64,000 nucleotides of DNA from Deltaproteobacteria bacterium (GTDB taxonomy: Bacteria > Lernaellota > Lernaellaia > JACKCT01), in NCBI GenBank assembly GCA_020633895.1, contig JACKCT010000013.1, positions 49,507 through 113,506 of the forward strand. Direction: 5' to 3'. The notes under the pieces were generated by a model. That model saw only the letters and a program-made list of their open reading frames with translations. It did not search any database and was not told where the DNA came from. Below, one piece after another: positions 17,169-25,893 of this stretch. A program made the translations under genes and the position numbers. How positions within the stretch are numbered: the first letter of the stretch is position 1; each line of letters starts with the position of its first letter.

Positions 17169-19217
17169 ATGACCACGATTCGCCCGGCACGACTTCGCCT
17201 TCAAGCCCGTTATGCGCGGGTGGCGATCTGCCTTTTGGCGTTGATATTGATCGACGGCTGCTCGAAGGACGCCGACCGCTCCACCGGGGGCGACAGCGTG
17301 AGCTTCATGAAGATCAAACGGACAAAGATCTCCGGCGACGACCGGGACCGGATGCTGCGCATCGCCCGCGGAACGCTGGAAGGCAAGGCGGTCGACCTGA
17401 AGGAATCGGACTTCCCCCGGCTGTTCGACGACCGCAACAGCGGCGTGTTTGTCTCCGCCTCCCGGGACGGCAACCGGGCGCTCACCGGCTTCGCCACCGC
17501 CGGCACGGTCTATGACGCCCTCGTCGAAGCCGCCAAGGACCTGAAAACCCGCGACACGCGCACCGATTTTTCCAAGGCCCTCATCCGCGTGGACGTGGTT
17601 TCCAACCTGTCCAAGACCCGAAGCCTGAAAACCCGCCGGGCCGTTCGCGGGGGCGCCACCCGGCGCGGCTATTACTTCATGACCGACCCGCCGGTCGCCT
17701 TCCTGCCCCAGGAGTTGCGCGACTACGGCATCCTCACCGAGCAGCGGGGCTACAAATCCGACCGCCTCAAGTCCCTGTTGCGCAATCGGGGACTATCCAA
17801 GGACATCGCCGGTCAACTCGGCAAGGACGACGAGGTCGCCTTCGCCCGGTTCACCACCAAGTCGTTCATCGAGTCCGAACCCGGCGGCGAAGCCCTGGTG
17901 CTTTATCGCGGCAACCGGCTCAACGGCTACGACACCACCCCCGAGGCCCTCACCGACGCTATCGTGGCCGCCGGCGATTACCTGAAAAACGCCGTGCGCA
18001 AGGACGGCGAGTTCGAATATCGCTACTATCCCTCCCGCAACACCTTTTCCCGCGCCTACAATATGCTCCGCCACGGCGGCACGGCCTTTAACATGGGCCA
18101 GATCTACGAGCTGACGCAGGATCCGGAGATGCTCGCGAGCCTGCGCCGGGCGCTGGAGTTTTTAGCGAACAACTCGGGCGGCCCCGACCCGGCTCAGCCC
18201 GACCACGACAAGCTCCATTGGCAAGCCATCCGCACGCACGGCTATGACTACTACAAACTCGGCGGCGCGGGCCTGGCGCTGCTGGCCTTCGGGACCTACA
18301 CCCGTGTGACCGGCGACATGCAATACGTGCCTCTGATGCAGGACTACGCCCGGTTCATCGAATACATGATGGCCCCCGACGGGGAAGTGCGTCATTACTA
18401 TTTCTTCGAAAATGTCCCCCAGCGGGTTCGCGACCGGCGCAAGCCCGTCCTCTATTATCCGGGCGAGGCGTTCTTCGGCCTGGCCACCCTCTACAAAATC
18501 GACGGCAACGAGCACTGGATGGAGGTGGCCAGCCGGGGCATCGACTGGATCGCCGACGTGCGCGACGCCCACAAGAAGACCAGCCAGCTTGAGCACGACC
18601 ACTGGCTCATGTACGCGGTCAACGAGGTCAACGCCTGGAAGGCCAAGCCCCACCACATCGTCCATTCCCGGCGCGTCACCGAGGCGCTGATGTCCAAGAT
18701 GAATATGGAAAGCAAGTATCCGGACTTCGTCGGCGGCTTCTATCGCAAGCCCCGGTCCACCCCGGCGGCCTGTCGTCTGGAGGCCAACTCCGCCAGCTAC
18801 GACTGGGCCATGCGCGAGGGCGACAAGGAGCTGGCCGAGCAGTTGTTCCAAAGCCTGCTGATCGGCTCGCAGTTTTTACGCCGCAATCAGTATGACCAAT
18901 ACAACACGATCTTCTTCCCCAACGGGAACAAGGCGATCGGCGGGTACATGGGCAGCTACTGGTCGCCGGAGATTCAGATCGACTACGTCCAGCACGCCAC
19001 CAGCGCGCTGATCGGCACCCGACGCATCATGCTCCAACGGGAAGGCAAGCCCGTGGCGCCGATCGAAGAGATTGCCGAGCCGCCCACCGCGACAAAAGAA
19101 GCCAAGGAGGCCGCCGAAGCCGCCGCGGAAGAAGCCGCCGAGGCGTCCGACACCGAAACCGACGACGAAGACGCGGGTGGCGGCGTGGAACTGATGCCCA
19201 TGAAGAAGGCGTCCTAG
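17169..19217 (+). CDS. Lipoprotein with AMMECR1-like and alpha/alpha-toroid domains
   Basis: The 682-residue protein has a lipoprotein signal (LALILIDGC). Residues about 55-140 (MLRIARGTLEG, GVFVSASRDGNRALTGF, LIRVDVVS) faintly resemble the AMMECR1 fold, though the usual LRGCIG is replaced. Residues about 250-620 look like an alpha/alpha six-hairpin toroid as in glycan-active enzymes (FEYRYYPSRNTFSRAYNMLR, GEAFFGLATLYKI, GGYMGSYWSPEIQIDYVQHA). The C-terminus is an Ala/Glu/Asp-rich tail. A glycan epimerase or hydrolase role is possible, but no catalytic residues can be named. ATG 17169 follows GGAGG by 6 bases. A weak TTGACG box is at 17100-17105. Confidence 0.75.
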   Translation: MTTIRPARLRLQARYARVAICLLALILIDGCSKDADRSTGGDSVSFMKIKRTKISGDDRDRMLRIARGTLEGKAVDLKESDFPRLFDDRNSGVFVSASRDGNRALTGFATAGTVYDALVEAAKDLKTRDTRTDFSKALIRVDVVSNLSKTRSLKTRRAVRGGATRRGYYFMTDPPVAFLPQELRDYGILTEQRGYKSDRLKSLLRNRGLSKDIAGQLGKDDEVAFARFTTKSFIESEPGGEALVLYRGNRLNGYDTTPEALTDAIVAAGDYLKNAVRKDGEFEYRYYPSRNTFSRAYNMLRHGGTAFNMGQIYELTQDPEMLASLRRALEFLANNSGGPDPAQPDHDKLHWQAIRTHGYDYYKLGGAGLALLAFGTYTRVTGDMQYVPLMQDYARFIEYMMAPDGEVRHYYFFENVPQRVRDRRKPVLYYPGEAFFGLATLYKIDGNEHWMEVASRGIDWIADVRDAHKKTSQLEHDHWLMYAVNEVNAWKAKPHHIVHSRRVTEALMSKMNMESKYPDFVGGFYRKPRSTPAACRLEANSASYDWAMREGDKELAEQLFQSLLIGSQFLRRNQYDQYNTIFFPNGNKAIGGYMGSYWSPEIQIDYVQHATSALIGTRRIMLQREGKPVAPIEEIAEPPTATKEAKEAAEAAAEEAAEASDTETDDEDAGGGVELMPMKKAS

Positions 19218-19252
19218 CCCCTGACCTTCGCCGAAGCGAGGCACGAGCGGCC

Positions 19253-19657
19253 ATGAGCATTGTCGACCGCACCGTCGACCCCGTCTGCTACCGCATCATC
19301 CTGGGCGTGGTGGTGCAGTACGACGGGCGCGTGCCGCCGACGCATCTGCCCGTGCTGGAAGGATTCCTCAATTATCACGGGGTGTTGCCCGCGCCGGATG
19401 CGTTGGAGGCGGCTATCGCGGCGGCGGTGGCCGAGTATCACGACGGCGCGCGCCGGGCGTTCGTTTGCCGGGGGCATTTCTGTGCCGCCTACCTGCCGCC
19501 CGAATCCGACGAGAACCGCCGGACCCTGTCCGAGTATCTGGAAGGCCCGGTGAGTTGGACCGATTGCCAGGGCCGCTGCGGCCAGACCACCGTCGCCGTC
19601 CGCGATGGCCGCGACCTGGATTGGGTCGACCTGCCTCATCGGCATGAGTTCGATTGA
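19253..19657 (+). CDS. Thioredoxin-like [2Fe-2S] ferredoxin-type protein
   Basis: The 134-residue protein has the cysteine pattern C-x4-C (CRGHFC) then 27 residues then C-x3-C (CQGRC), very like the 2Fe-2S site of the NuoE/thioredoxin-like ferredoxin family. The final part (TTVAVRDGRDLDWVDL) matches the strand after the cluster that normally reads P-x-x-V-x-x-G. The N-terminal half has no recognised domain. It probably transfers electrons in the cytosol with an unknown partner. It starts 35 bases after the preceding lipoprotein gene. Confidence 0.65.
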   Translation: MSIVDRTVDPVCYRIILGVVVQYDGRVPPTHLPVLEGFLNYHGVLPAPDALEAAIAAAVAEYHDGARRAFVCRGHFCAAYLPPESDENRRTLSEYLEGPVSWTDCQGRCGQTTVAVRDGRDLDWVDLPHRHEFD

Positions 19658-20027
19658 CGCTTCCGACCGGGACAGCAATTTCGCCCTTTCAGAGCCGCGA
19701 CCTGCTTGCCGCGCCGTAGCCTTGGCGAAGGCGGGTCGGGAGGGGCCTGGTCCAACCCGGCACGGAGCATCCGTTGTTCGGCACATCGTACGCGGCGTAC
19801 CAAAACGAACCCGACCGCTTACTACCGTGCGCGGCTCTGTCATCGCAGGACGTCGAAGTCGATTTCCCAAGTCGAACCAACCCGCTCCCTACAAGTCCGG
19901 CTCTGAAGCGCGAGTCCCGTCCAACGCCCTTTGACATTGCCTTCGCTCGGCAGATCGTGTATTTCACGGGCGCGGTCACGCCCGCCGACCGCCCATCCGA
20001 AATCACGCATCGCGAGGGATATCCGAA
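19658..20027. repeat. CAGAGCC-family repeat cluster
   Basis: The gap between the ferredoxin-like gene and ftsY holds several CAGAGCC-type palindromic repeats at about 19686-19905. One contains the nested TAGCCTTGGCGAAGG module near 19718-19737. No gene is visible. A GAGGGATATCCG ribosome site precedes ftsY. Confidence 0.7.
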
Positions 20028-21479
20028 ATGGATTGGACGAGCATCCCCCTGATCGGCCCGTTCATGAACGACTATTGGCGGCCGGTCCTCGAAAACTTCA
20101 ACGTCGCGCTGGACTACCTGCTCGGGCCGCATAACGACGCGACCCTGCTGATTCCGTCGTTCGCGGTCGTTGTGCTGATCCTGCTTTGGGTCGTTTACCG
20201 CCAGGTTCTCCAACGCCGGGAACTGGAACGACGCCTGGGCAACGCCCTGCTCGGCCGCCCCGAGCCGTTCACCTTCGGTGACGAGGAGCCGGACTTTGCG
20301 CCGGACGTCGAGCCGGAAGCCGCGCCCGAACCCGAGTGGGGCGAGGGCGAGGAAGCCCTTACCGACGAGCAGATCGAAGCGGAGTTGGCCGAGGAAGCCG
20401 TCCAAGCCGAAGCCGTCGAACCCCTCCCCAAGCCCGAAGCGGTCCCGGAGCCGGAAGCCGCGCCCGAGGCCGTCGAACCCGTCGCGGAGCCGGTCGAGCC
20501 GGTCGTGGAAGAAGTCGTCGAACCGGAACCGATTCCGGTCGTCGAGGAACCCAAGCTCTCCTTTTTCCAGCGCCTCAAGCAGGGACTGGCCAAGACCAGC
20601 GCCGGGCTGGTCGGCAAGATCGACGCCGTCATCACCGGGCGCAAGGAGATCGACGACGACCTCTACGAGGACCTGGAAGAGGCGCTGGTCACGGCCGACA
20701 TCGGCGTGCAGACGGCCTACAAGCTCCTGGAAAACACGCGCGAAACCGTCGAACGCAAGGATCTGAAGGATCCGGCCGCTCTGCGCGACGTCCTCAAGGG
20801 ACAGATTCTGGAGATCGTCAAAACCGAGGCGATCCCCATGGACGCCGGTTCGGCCAAGCCCTTCGTCATCATGGTTGTGGGCGTCAACGGCGTGGGCAAG
20901 ACGACCACCATCGGCAAGATCGCCGCCAAATACGGCCAGGAAGGCAAGAAAGTCGTCATCGCCGCGGGCGATACCTTCCGCGCCGCCGCCATCGAACAAC
21001 TCGAGGTCTGGGCGAACCGCGCGGGGGCGGAGATCGTCAAGCAGGACGCGGGGGCGGACCCGTCGGCGGTCGCCTACGACGCGGTCCAGGCGGGCGTCTC
21101 GCGCGGGGCGGACGTGGTCATCGTCGACACCGCCGGGCGGCTGCATACCAAGGCCAATCTCATGGAGGAGCTCAAGAAGATCAAGCGCGTCATGAGCAAG
21201 ATCGTCCCCGACGCTCCCCACGAGACGGTGCTGGTCCTGGACGCCACCACCGGCCAGAACGCGATCAATCAGGCCAAGGTCTTCAACGACGCGATCGAAT
21301 TGACCGGCCTGATCCTCACCAAGCTCGACGGCACCTCCAAGGGCGGATGCATCGTGGGTATTTGCGACGAGTTGCAGGTGCCCATCCGCATGATCGGCAT
21401 CGGCGAGAAGGTGGACGACCTGCGTCCGTTCAATGCGGTGGAATTCGTCGACGCCATGTTCGGCCGGGACGAGGGGTAA
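20028..21479 (+). CDS. ftsY: Signal recognition particle receptor FtsY
   Basis: SRP GTPase that docks ribosome-nascent-chain/SRP complexes at the membrane. The 483-residue protein begins with a true transmembrane helix (about 42-60), then an acidic Glu/Pro/Ala region (about 80-180) as in the FtsY A domain. The N domain follows ([12 protein letters not shown], about 180-265) and then the G domain with P-loop GVNGVGKTT (about 284-292), the RAAA loop ([12 protein letters not shown]), DTAGR (about 365) and TKLDG (about 431). The membrane helix resembles the actinobacterial and delta-type receptors rather than E. coli. GAGGGA lies upstream of the ATG. Confidence 0.97.
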   Translation: MDWTSIPLIGPFMNDYWRPVLENFNVALDYLLGPHNDATLLIPSFAVVVLILLWVVYRQVLQRRELERRLGNALLGRPEPFTFGDEEPDFAPDVEPEAAPEPEWGEGEEALTDEQIEAELAEEAVQAEAVEPLPKPEAVPEPEAAPEAVEPVAEPVEPVVEEVVEPEPIPVVEEPKLSFFQRLKQGLAKTSAGLVGKIDAVITGRKEIDDDLYEDLEEALVTADIGVQTAYKLLENTRETVERKDLKDPAALRDVLKGQILEIVKTEAIPMDAGSAKPFVIMVVGVNGVGKTTTIGKIAAKYGQEGKKVVIAAGDTFRAAAIEQLEVWANRAGAEIVKQDAGADPSAVAYDAVQAGVSRGADVVIVDTAGRLHTKANLMEELKKIKRVMSKIVPDAPHETVLVLDATTGQNAINQAKVFNDAIELTGLILTKLDGTSKGGCIVGICDELQVPIRMIGIGEKVDDLRPFNAVEFVDAMFGRDEG

Positions 21480-21629
21480 GGGGTTCGGTCGCCGCGTTCT
21501 TCAGAGCCGCGCGCGTCAGCAAGCGGTCCAAAGCGACCGTTGAGTCGAACCGCTCGACAACCCCTCCCTGACGGTCGGGGCTCTGACGGAATAATCACGG
21601 CTCTGAACGGAAGCGAAGCCCGTCTTCTG
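21480..21629. repeat. CAGAGCC-family inverted repeat pair
   Basis: Between convergent ftsY and the HTH-citrate synthase, TTCAGAGCCGCGCG (from about 21500) faces CCTCCCTGACGGTCGGGGCTCTG (ending about 21589) as an imperfect inverted pair. Such a structure could end transcription from both sides, but no T-tract is visible. Confidence 0.65.
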
Positions 21630-22862
21630 TCACTCCCCGGTATATCGCGCGCGGGGGCGCAGCACGTCCGGCTCGGTGCGTTGCTCGAGGATGTGGGCGA
21701 TCCAGCCGGCCATGCGTCCGACCGCGAACATGATATGGGCCGATCCCGGCGGCAACAGCAGCGCCTTGGCCAGCGCCACCATCCCGAAATCCAACGTCGG
21801 CGGCTCGTGCCCCGCCTCGGCCATGGCGTGACGAATCGCCAGCAGTTTCGCCAGCGGCCGCGACTCGCTATGCAGTTGCGACGCCAGTTTGAGCAGCGGC
21901 TCGGCCCGAGGGTCACGCTCCGGGTAGAGCGGATGGCCGAAGCCCGGCACCATTTCCCCCAGGCGCATGCGTTCAAAGACGACATTTCCGGCCAACTCGG
22001 GCGGGCGGAACGTCTGCAACATCACCTCGATGCGCGTGAACATCCCCCCGTGACGCGGCCCGGACAACGCCGCCATCCCCGCGCTCAGGCACGCATACAA
22101 ATCCGCTCCCGTCGAAGCCGCCACCCGCGCCGCGAAGGTGGACGCATTCAGTTCGTGATCGGCCGAAAGCACCAGCCCCTGGTTGACCGCGTCGATCGAC
22201 ACCGCGTCCGGCTTGGCGCCCAAAGCCCACAGCAGCGACTCAGCCACCGACCCGTGCACCTCCCGCCCGTGATAGAGGCCCAGCGTGGCGATTAACATGG
22301 GGATCAAGCGCCGCGCCCGGGCCCGCTCGGCCTCCGGTGTCGAGTTGAAGCGCGCCGGGTCCCGCACCTGGAGCAAGGGAATCGCCAGGGCCAACGGCGT
22401 GATCGGCGGCGCCCCCGGCGGAATCAACGGGCGGACATTCGGCGACGGCTCGAACTCGTCCACGGCCCACGGCTCGTGCGTCGCGTCGTCTCCGCTCCAT
22501 AGCCAATCGGCCACCACCTCGAACGGCGTGCCCGATTTCGCCAGATCCACCGCGCTACGTCCGCGATAATAAGGTCCGTCCGGGCGGATATCGGTGATCG
22601 CCGAATCAATGACCGGCTCCCCCCAATGCAGCGCCGCCGCCGCCACGGGCCCGTGCCCCGATCGGGCGTGCTTTCGGGCTCGTAGGCGTTCCAGGTCGTC
22701 GCGACGATAACGCGAGCCCTCCCCCGACGGACCGGGGATCCGGCGGATCAATCCACGGCTGACGTAGGTGTAGAGCGTCGCCGCCTTCACGCCGAGAAAT
22801 TCGGCCGCCGAAGGGGCATCCAAAAATTCTTCATGTCGATTATCGAATCGAGATTGATCCAT
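21630..22862 (-). CDS. Citrate synthase-family protein with N-terminal MerR-type DNA-binding domain
   Basis: The 410-residue fusion has an excisionase/MerR-like helix-turn-helix at about 12-64 (FLDAPSAAEFLGVKAATLYTYVSRGLIRR, RYRRDDLERLRA), followed by a citrate synthase-like domain. The catalytic triad appears retained: His in SADHELNAS (about 235), His in GFGHPLYPERDPR, and Asp in TLDFG (about 358). It may condense acetyl-CoA with oxaloacetate or an analogue, or sense the ligand and act as a repressor. It is divergent from a second citrate synthase with only 57 bases between the start codons, and a perfect inverted repeat overlaps its start. The ATG has no good ribosome site and an in-frame stop lies 12 bases upstream, so translation may be leaderless or weak. 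Confidence 0.88.
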   Translation of the reverse strand: MDQSRFDNRHEEFLDAPSAAEFLGVKAATLYTYVSRGLIRRIPGPSGEGSRYRRDDLERLRARKHARSGHGPVAAAALHWGEPVIDSAITDIRPDGPYYRGRSAVDLAKSGTPFEVVADWLWSGDDATHEPWAVDEFEPSPNVRPLIPPGAPPITPLALAIPLLQVRDPARFNSTPEAERARARRLIPMLIATLGLYHGREVHGSVAESLLWALGAKPDAVSIDAVNQGLVLSADHELNASTFAARVAASTGADLYACLSAGMAALSGPRHGGMFTRIEVMLQTFRPPELAGNVVFERMRLGEMVPGFGHPLYPERDPRAEPLLKLASQLHSESRPLAKLLAIRHAMAEAGHEPPTLDFGMVALAKALLLPPGSAHIMFAVGRMAGWIAHILEQRTEPDVLRPRARYTGE

Positions 22863-22877
22863 ATAGTCGATCTATAT
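22861..22877. promoter_or_regulatory. Candidate operator between divergent citrate synthases
   Basis: Perfect inverted repeat ATATAG-TCGAT-CTATAT in the 57-bp divergent region. It is centred about 50 bases before the ATG of the plus-strand gene and touches the start codon of the minus-strand gene. The proposal that the HTH domain encoded next to it binds here is inference from position and symmetry. Confidence 0.5.
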
Positions 22878-22919
22878 ACACTCCAATCACCTCTTTGGGA
22901 AGCTATTAGGAGTGAGACG

Positions 22920-24035
22920 ATGGAAGCATTGGAAATCACGGTGAAAAGTGGGCTGGAAGGTATCGTTGTCGCGCAGACAAGTCTCTCGGAGGTGGACGGC
23001 CGTCGTGGCCGTTTGATTTACCGTGGCTTCCTCGTCGAGCAATTGGCGGGGGCGCGGTGCTACGAAGACGTGGCTCATCTGTTCTGGGAAGGCAGCTTGC
23101 CCAACAGCCGGGAGTCCGCAGCGCTGTGCGAGGCCATCGGCAAGGCGCGGGTCAAGGCGTTCGAGGCCCTGCCCAAGGTGGGCAACGCCCTGTCGGCCCC
23201 CAACGGGATGGACGCGCTGCGGGCGTCGCTGTCCCACCTGCGCGCTCAGGATGACGAAACGGAGACGATGATCAACCTGGTGGGCGCGACCCCGGTGTTC
23301 GCGGCGGCCTGGTGGCGCATGAAAAACGGCAAGGCGCCGGTGGCTCCGGATCCCAGCTCGTCAGTGGCGGCGGATTATTACCGCATGTGTCACGGCGAAT
23401 CGGCCGATCCCCGCGTGATTCGCGCCCTGGACGCCTATCTGGTGACGGTCATGGATCACGGCATGAACGCTTCGACTTTCGCGGCTCGGGTTGTGTCCTC
23501 GACCGGATCGGATCCGGTGTCCTCCGTCGTGGCGGGCATCGGCGCCCTCAAGGGGCCGTTGCACGGCGGAGCCCCCGGTCCGGTCCTGGACATGATCGAC
23601 GCGGTCGGCGAGCCGGAACACGCGGCGGCCTGGGTGGCCGGCGAACTGGCGGCCGGAAACCGCATCATGGGCATGGGCCATCGGGTCTATCGGGTGCGGG
23701 ACCCGCGCGCGTTCGTGCTGGAAAAGCAGGTCGAAAAGCTCGTGGAATCGGGCCTGGCGACCAAAAAGCTCTCGCTGGCCCGAGCGGTGGAGAAAGCGGC
23801 CGAAGAGGCGCTGGCCAAGCGCTATCCGACCCGTCCCCTGCGGGCGAACGTGGAGTTCTACACGGCGGTGCTGCTGGACGCGGTCGGCCTGGATCGCCAA
23901 CAGTTCACGCCCACCTTCGCGGTCGGGCGCATGGCCGGCTGGCTGGCTCACACCCGCGAACAGCACGTCACCGGCCGCCTGATCCGGCCCGACGCCGTCT
24001 ATATCGGCCCCAAGCCGATGGGCGAGGTGGTGTAA
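22920..24035 (+). CDS. Citrate/2-methylcitrate synthase-family enzyme (Asp-to-Glu variant)
   Basis: The 371-residue citrate synthase has catalytic histidines at H180 (MDHGMNAS) and H254 (GMGHRVYRVRDPR). The third catalytic residue, normally Asp in NVDF, is Glu here (E312 in NVEFYTAVLLDAVG). As far as I recall this substitution also occurs in some actinobacterial CitA-type enzymes, so activity is still likely. Substrate choice (oxaloacetate with acetyl- or propionyl-CoA) cannot be read from sequence. The start at 22920 has AGGAG 8 bases upstream. An earlier in-frame ATG would run through the operator. A strong hairpin follows at 24113-24147. Confidence 0.92.
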   Translation: MEALEITVKSGLEGIVVAQTSLSEVDGRRGRLIYRGFLVEQLAGARCYEDVAHLFWEGSLPNSRESAALCEAIGKARVKAFEALPKVGNALSAPNGMDALRASLSHLRAQDDETETMINLVGATPVFAAAWWRMKNGKAPVAPDPSSSVAADYYRMCHGESADPRVIRALDAYLVTVMDHGMNASTFAARVVSSTGSDPVSSVVAGIGALKGPLHGGAPGPVLDMIDAVGEPEHAAAWVAGELAAGNRIMGMGHRVYRVRDPRAFVLEKQVEKLVESGLATKKLSLARAVEKAAEEALAKRYPTRPLRANVEFYTAVLLDAVGLDRQQFTPTFAVGRMAGWLAHTREQHVTGRLIRPDAVYIGPKPMGEVV

Positions 24036-24049
24036 CGATCCCCGGTCGG

Positions 24050-24095
24050 CGGGTGCCACACTTTCGCGACACCGTCGGTGGAGGGAAGGTGTGAA
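24050..24095 (+). repeat. GGGTGCCACACTTT-family repeat
   Basis: One forward copy (GGGTGCCACACTTTCGCGAC ... AAGGTGTGAA) directly after the citrate synthase stop. A reverse-orientation copy lies at about 24541-24586. Confidence 0.75.
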
Positions 24096-24112
24096 TAATT
24101 AGCAGCATAGGA

Positions 24113-24155
24113 AAAGGCGGGTTGCCTCGGATGGGCGACCCGCCTTTCGTGTTTT
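24113..24155 (+). terminator. Rho-independent-like terminator after citrate synthase
   Basis: AAAGGCGGGTTGCC (24113-24126) pairs with GGCGACCCGCCTTT (24134-24147), a 14-base stem with one G-U pair and a 7-base loop, followed by CGTGTTTTC. The T-tract is short but the stem is strong. Confidence 0.7.
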
Positions 24156-24618
24156 CAGAGCCCTGAACGGCTTGCCTCGCCGTAGCCTTGGCGTAGGCGG
24201 GTAGTGAGGGGTCTGGTCCGTCCCGGCAAATACCGTGAAATCCGGGACTGGCTCGAATTTTTCGCTCGGGGAAAATTCGTGCCTGTACTGGATTTTGGGA
24301 TCATGAAATGGGGACAGGCTCAAATTTCGGACCGTCGAAATTGGAGCCTGTCCCCATTTCGACGCGCACGACGACCACTTCCGACAGAGCCGCGCGCGTT
24401 AGCAAGCGGTCCAAAGCGTTCGATATAACGAGACGCTCGACCACCCCTCCCTCACGGTCGGGGCTCCGTTATTTCGAAATCGTTGCGAATATCGTTCGAG
24501 TTTGACCCCTCTCTGATGGGGCGGGATCGCGGATCGGAAATTCACACCTTCCCGCCGACGTCGTCGTCGTGAAAGTGTGGCACCCCCGTTTGTCACGGCA
24601 CGACGGGCACGATCGCCG
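24155..24618. repeat. Intergenic repeat cluster
   Basis: Contains CAGAGCC-family copies at about 24155-24235 (with the nested TAGCCTTGGCG module) and 24383-24472, a GAATTTGACCCCTC-type end near 24500, the GGGGACAGG hairpin at 24305-24360, and a reverse GGGTGCCACACTTT copy at 24541-24586. No gene is credible in this stretch. Confidence 0.7.
24305..24360. repeat. Near-perfect 56-bp hairpin (GGGGACAGGCTC type)
   Basis: GAAATGGGGACAGGCTC (24305-24321) is the exact reverse complement of 24344-24360, and the inner bases AATTTCG/CGAAATT (24323-24329 with 24336-24342) continue the pairing around a 6-base loop. Similar GGGGACAGGC hairpins are, to my knowledge, common in diverse bacteria and are often linked to REP-associated Y1 transposases. 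None is encoded here. Confidence 0.75.
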
Positions 24619-25623
24619 CTAACCGCAAATCAAGATATCCGTCCCCTCAACAAAACCCAGCTCGCGGCACACGGCGCGGATTTGTTCGCGGGCGCCTCGG
24701 CTGCCGACGTAGGCGAGCATGGGCCAGGGGGCGGGCCGGGGGATGTCGGCGGGGGCGAGGACGGGGCGGCCGTGGACCAGATGGCCGATTTTCTTCGGGT
24801 CCACGTCCACATACGCCGCGATTTCAATGCCCTCGACGACCAGGTGCTCGGCCCGTTTTCGCGTCGTGCGCCCCGCGCCCCAGACACCCACCTCCCGCAC
24901 ACCCGCCAGCGGCCCACGCGCCAGGTGGTGGGCTTTGCATCGAGCGAAGGCGTCCGGGCTGTAGCGATCGTCGGTTCGCGACAATCGATCGGGGCGATCC
25001 CGCCAACGCAGCAACACCTCGTCCACCTTCGCGAAGCGCACCCCCGCGCGATGCATCGACAGCAGGAGGTCGTAGTCCTCGGGCCAACCGCGTTCCCGAT
25101 AGCCGCCGGATGCGTCATAGGCCGCGCGCGTCATCATCCAGCTTGGATGGGCGATGGGGCACTCGGCCCAGATTTCGCGGGCGATGGCGTCGGGCGTCGT
25201 GAGGGCGTTCTGCCATTTCGCGTAGTGTCGCCAGCCGCCGCCCCAGCGCTCGCCGGGCATAGGTCCGACCTGCGTTCCGACCAGGCCGAGCGACGGGTCC
25301 GAACGCAGCAGCGCCAACTGCTTCGCCAGCCGGTCGGGCGGGCAGGAATCGTCGGCGTCCATGCGGGCCAGGATGTCGCCGGACGCGTGGGTGACGGCAT
25401 TTTGCAGCGCCGCGACGATGCCTGATGCCTCCTGGCGGACTACCCGCACGCGCCGGTCCCGGTCGGCGAAGGCGTCAAGGATGCTCGGAGAGGCGTCGGC
25501 GGACCCGTCGTCCACGGCGACGATTTCGAAATCCGCCTCCCGCTGGGCGAGCTGAGAATCAAGCGCCTCGGCGAGGGTCGGTTCCTCGTCACGGACGGGT
25601 AGCAGGACGGAGACGCGCGGCAT
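24619..25623 (-). CDS. Family 2 glycosyltransferase with C-terminal Rossmann-like extension
   Basis: The 334-residue inverting sugar transferase has a GT-A domain at about 1-215 starting VSVLLPVRDEEPTLAEAL, with VDDGSADAS and the metal-binding ARMDADDSCPP. The acceptor-site region GYRERGWPEDYDLLL carries the usual ED. The last roughly 90 residues (VGVWGAGRTTRKRAEHLVVEGIEIAAYVDVDPKKIG) form a Rossmann-like extension seen in some GT2 proteins. The substrate is unknown. No membrane segment is present. ATG 25623 is chosen because the longer frame would begin inside an upstream repeat, although the ribosome site is weak. It is isolated, with no polysaccharide cluster nearby. Confidence 0.88.
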   Translation of the reverse strand: MPRVSVLLPVRDEEPTLAEALDSQLAQREADFEIVAVDDGSADASPSILDAFADRDRRVRVVRQEASGIVAALQNAVTHASGDILARMDADDSCPPDRLAKQLALLRSDPSLGLVGTQVGPMPGERWGGGWRHYAKWQNALTTPDAIAREIWAECPIAHPSWMMTRAAYDASGGYRERGWPEDYDLLLSMHRAGVRFAKVDEVLLRWRDRPDRLSRTDDRYSPDAFARCKAHHLARGPLAGVREVGVWGAGRTTRKRAEHLVVEGIEIAAYVDVDPKKIGHLVHGRPVLAPADIPRPAPWPMLAYVGSRGAREQIRAVCRELGFVEGTDILICG

Positions 25624-25663
25624 GGGAGGTAGGATAGGACGCGGCGGGGGAATGGCAAACGTC

Positions 25664-25761
25664 GGGTGCCACACTTTTGACCGAAGAATTAAGGTCAAAG
25701 GTGTGATTTTCAAATTTCACACCTTTCCTCCAACGACGTTGTCGCAAAAGTGCGGCACCCG
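25664..25761. repeat. Inverted pair of GGGTGCCACACTTT repeats
   Basis: A forward copy (CGGGTGCCACACTTTTGAC, from 25663) and a reverse copy (GTCGCAAAAGTGCGGCACCCG, ending about 25762) face each other over about 98 bp. The inner part AAAGGTGTGA / TTTCACACCTTT also pairs. In RNA this would fold into one long hairpin. Confidence 0.8.
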
Positions 25762-25792
25762 AAATCGTGCTCGCCGTGACTGGTGGCACCCC

Positions 25793-25821
25793 TTGACTTA
25801 TCCACATATATCCTGCATATT
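25793..25821 (+). promoter_or_regulatory. Sigma70-type promoter overlapping a perfect DnaA box
   Basis: TTGACT (25793-25798), then exactly 17 bases, then CATATT (25816-25821), upstream of the NTPase gene. The spacer contains TTATCCACA (25798-25806), a perfect consensus DnaA box. A single box is not an origin, but DnaA could regulate this promoter. Confidence 0.6.
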
Positions 25822-25893
25822 TCGCCATAGACGACTGTATTTGCATCATAATATGATTATTTATGCTGTTTAGGCAGTCGCGAGGGGGAGACG

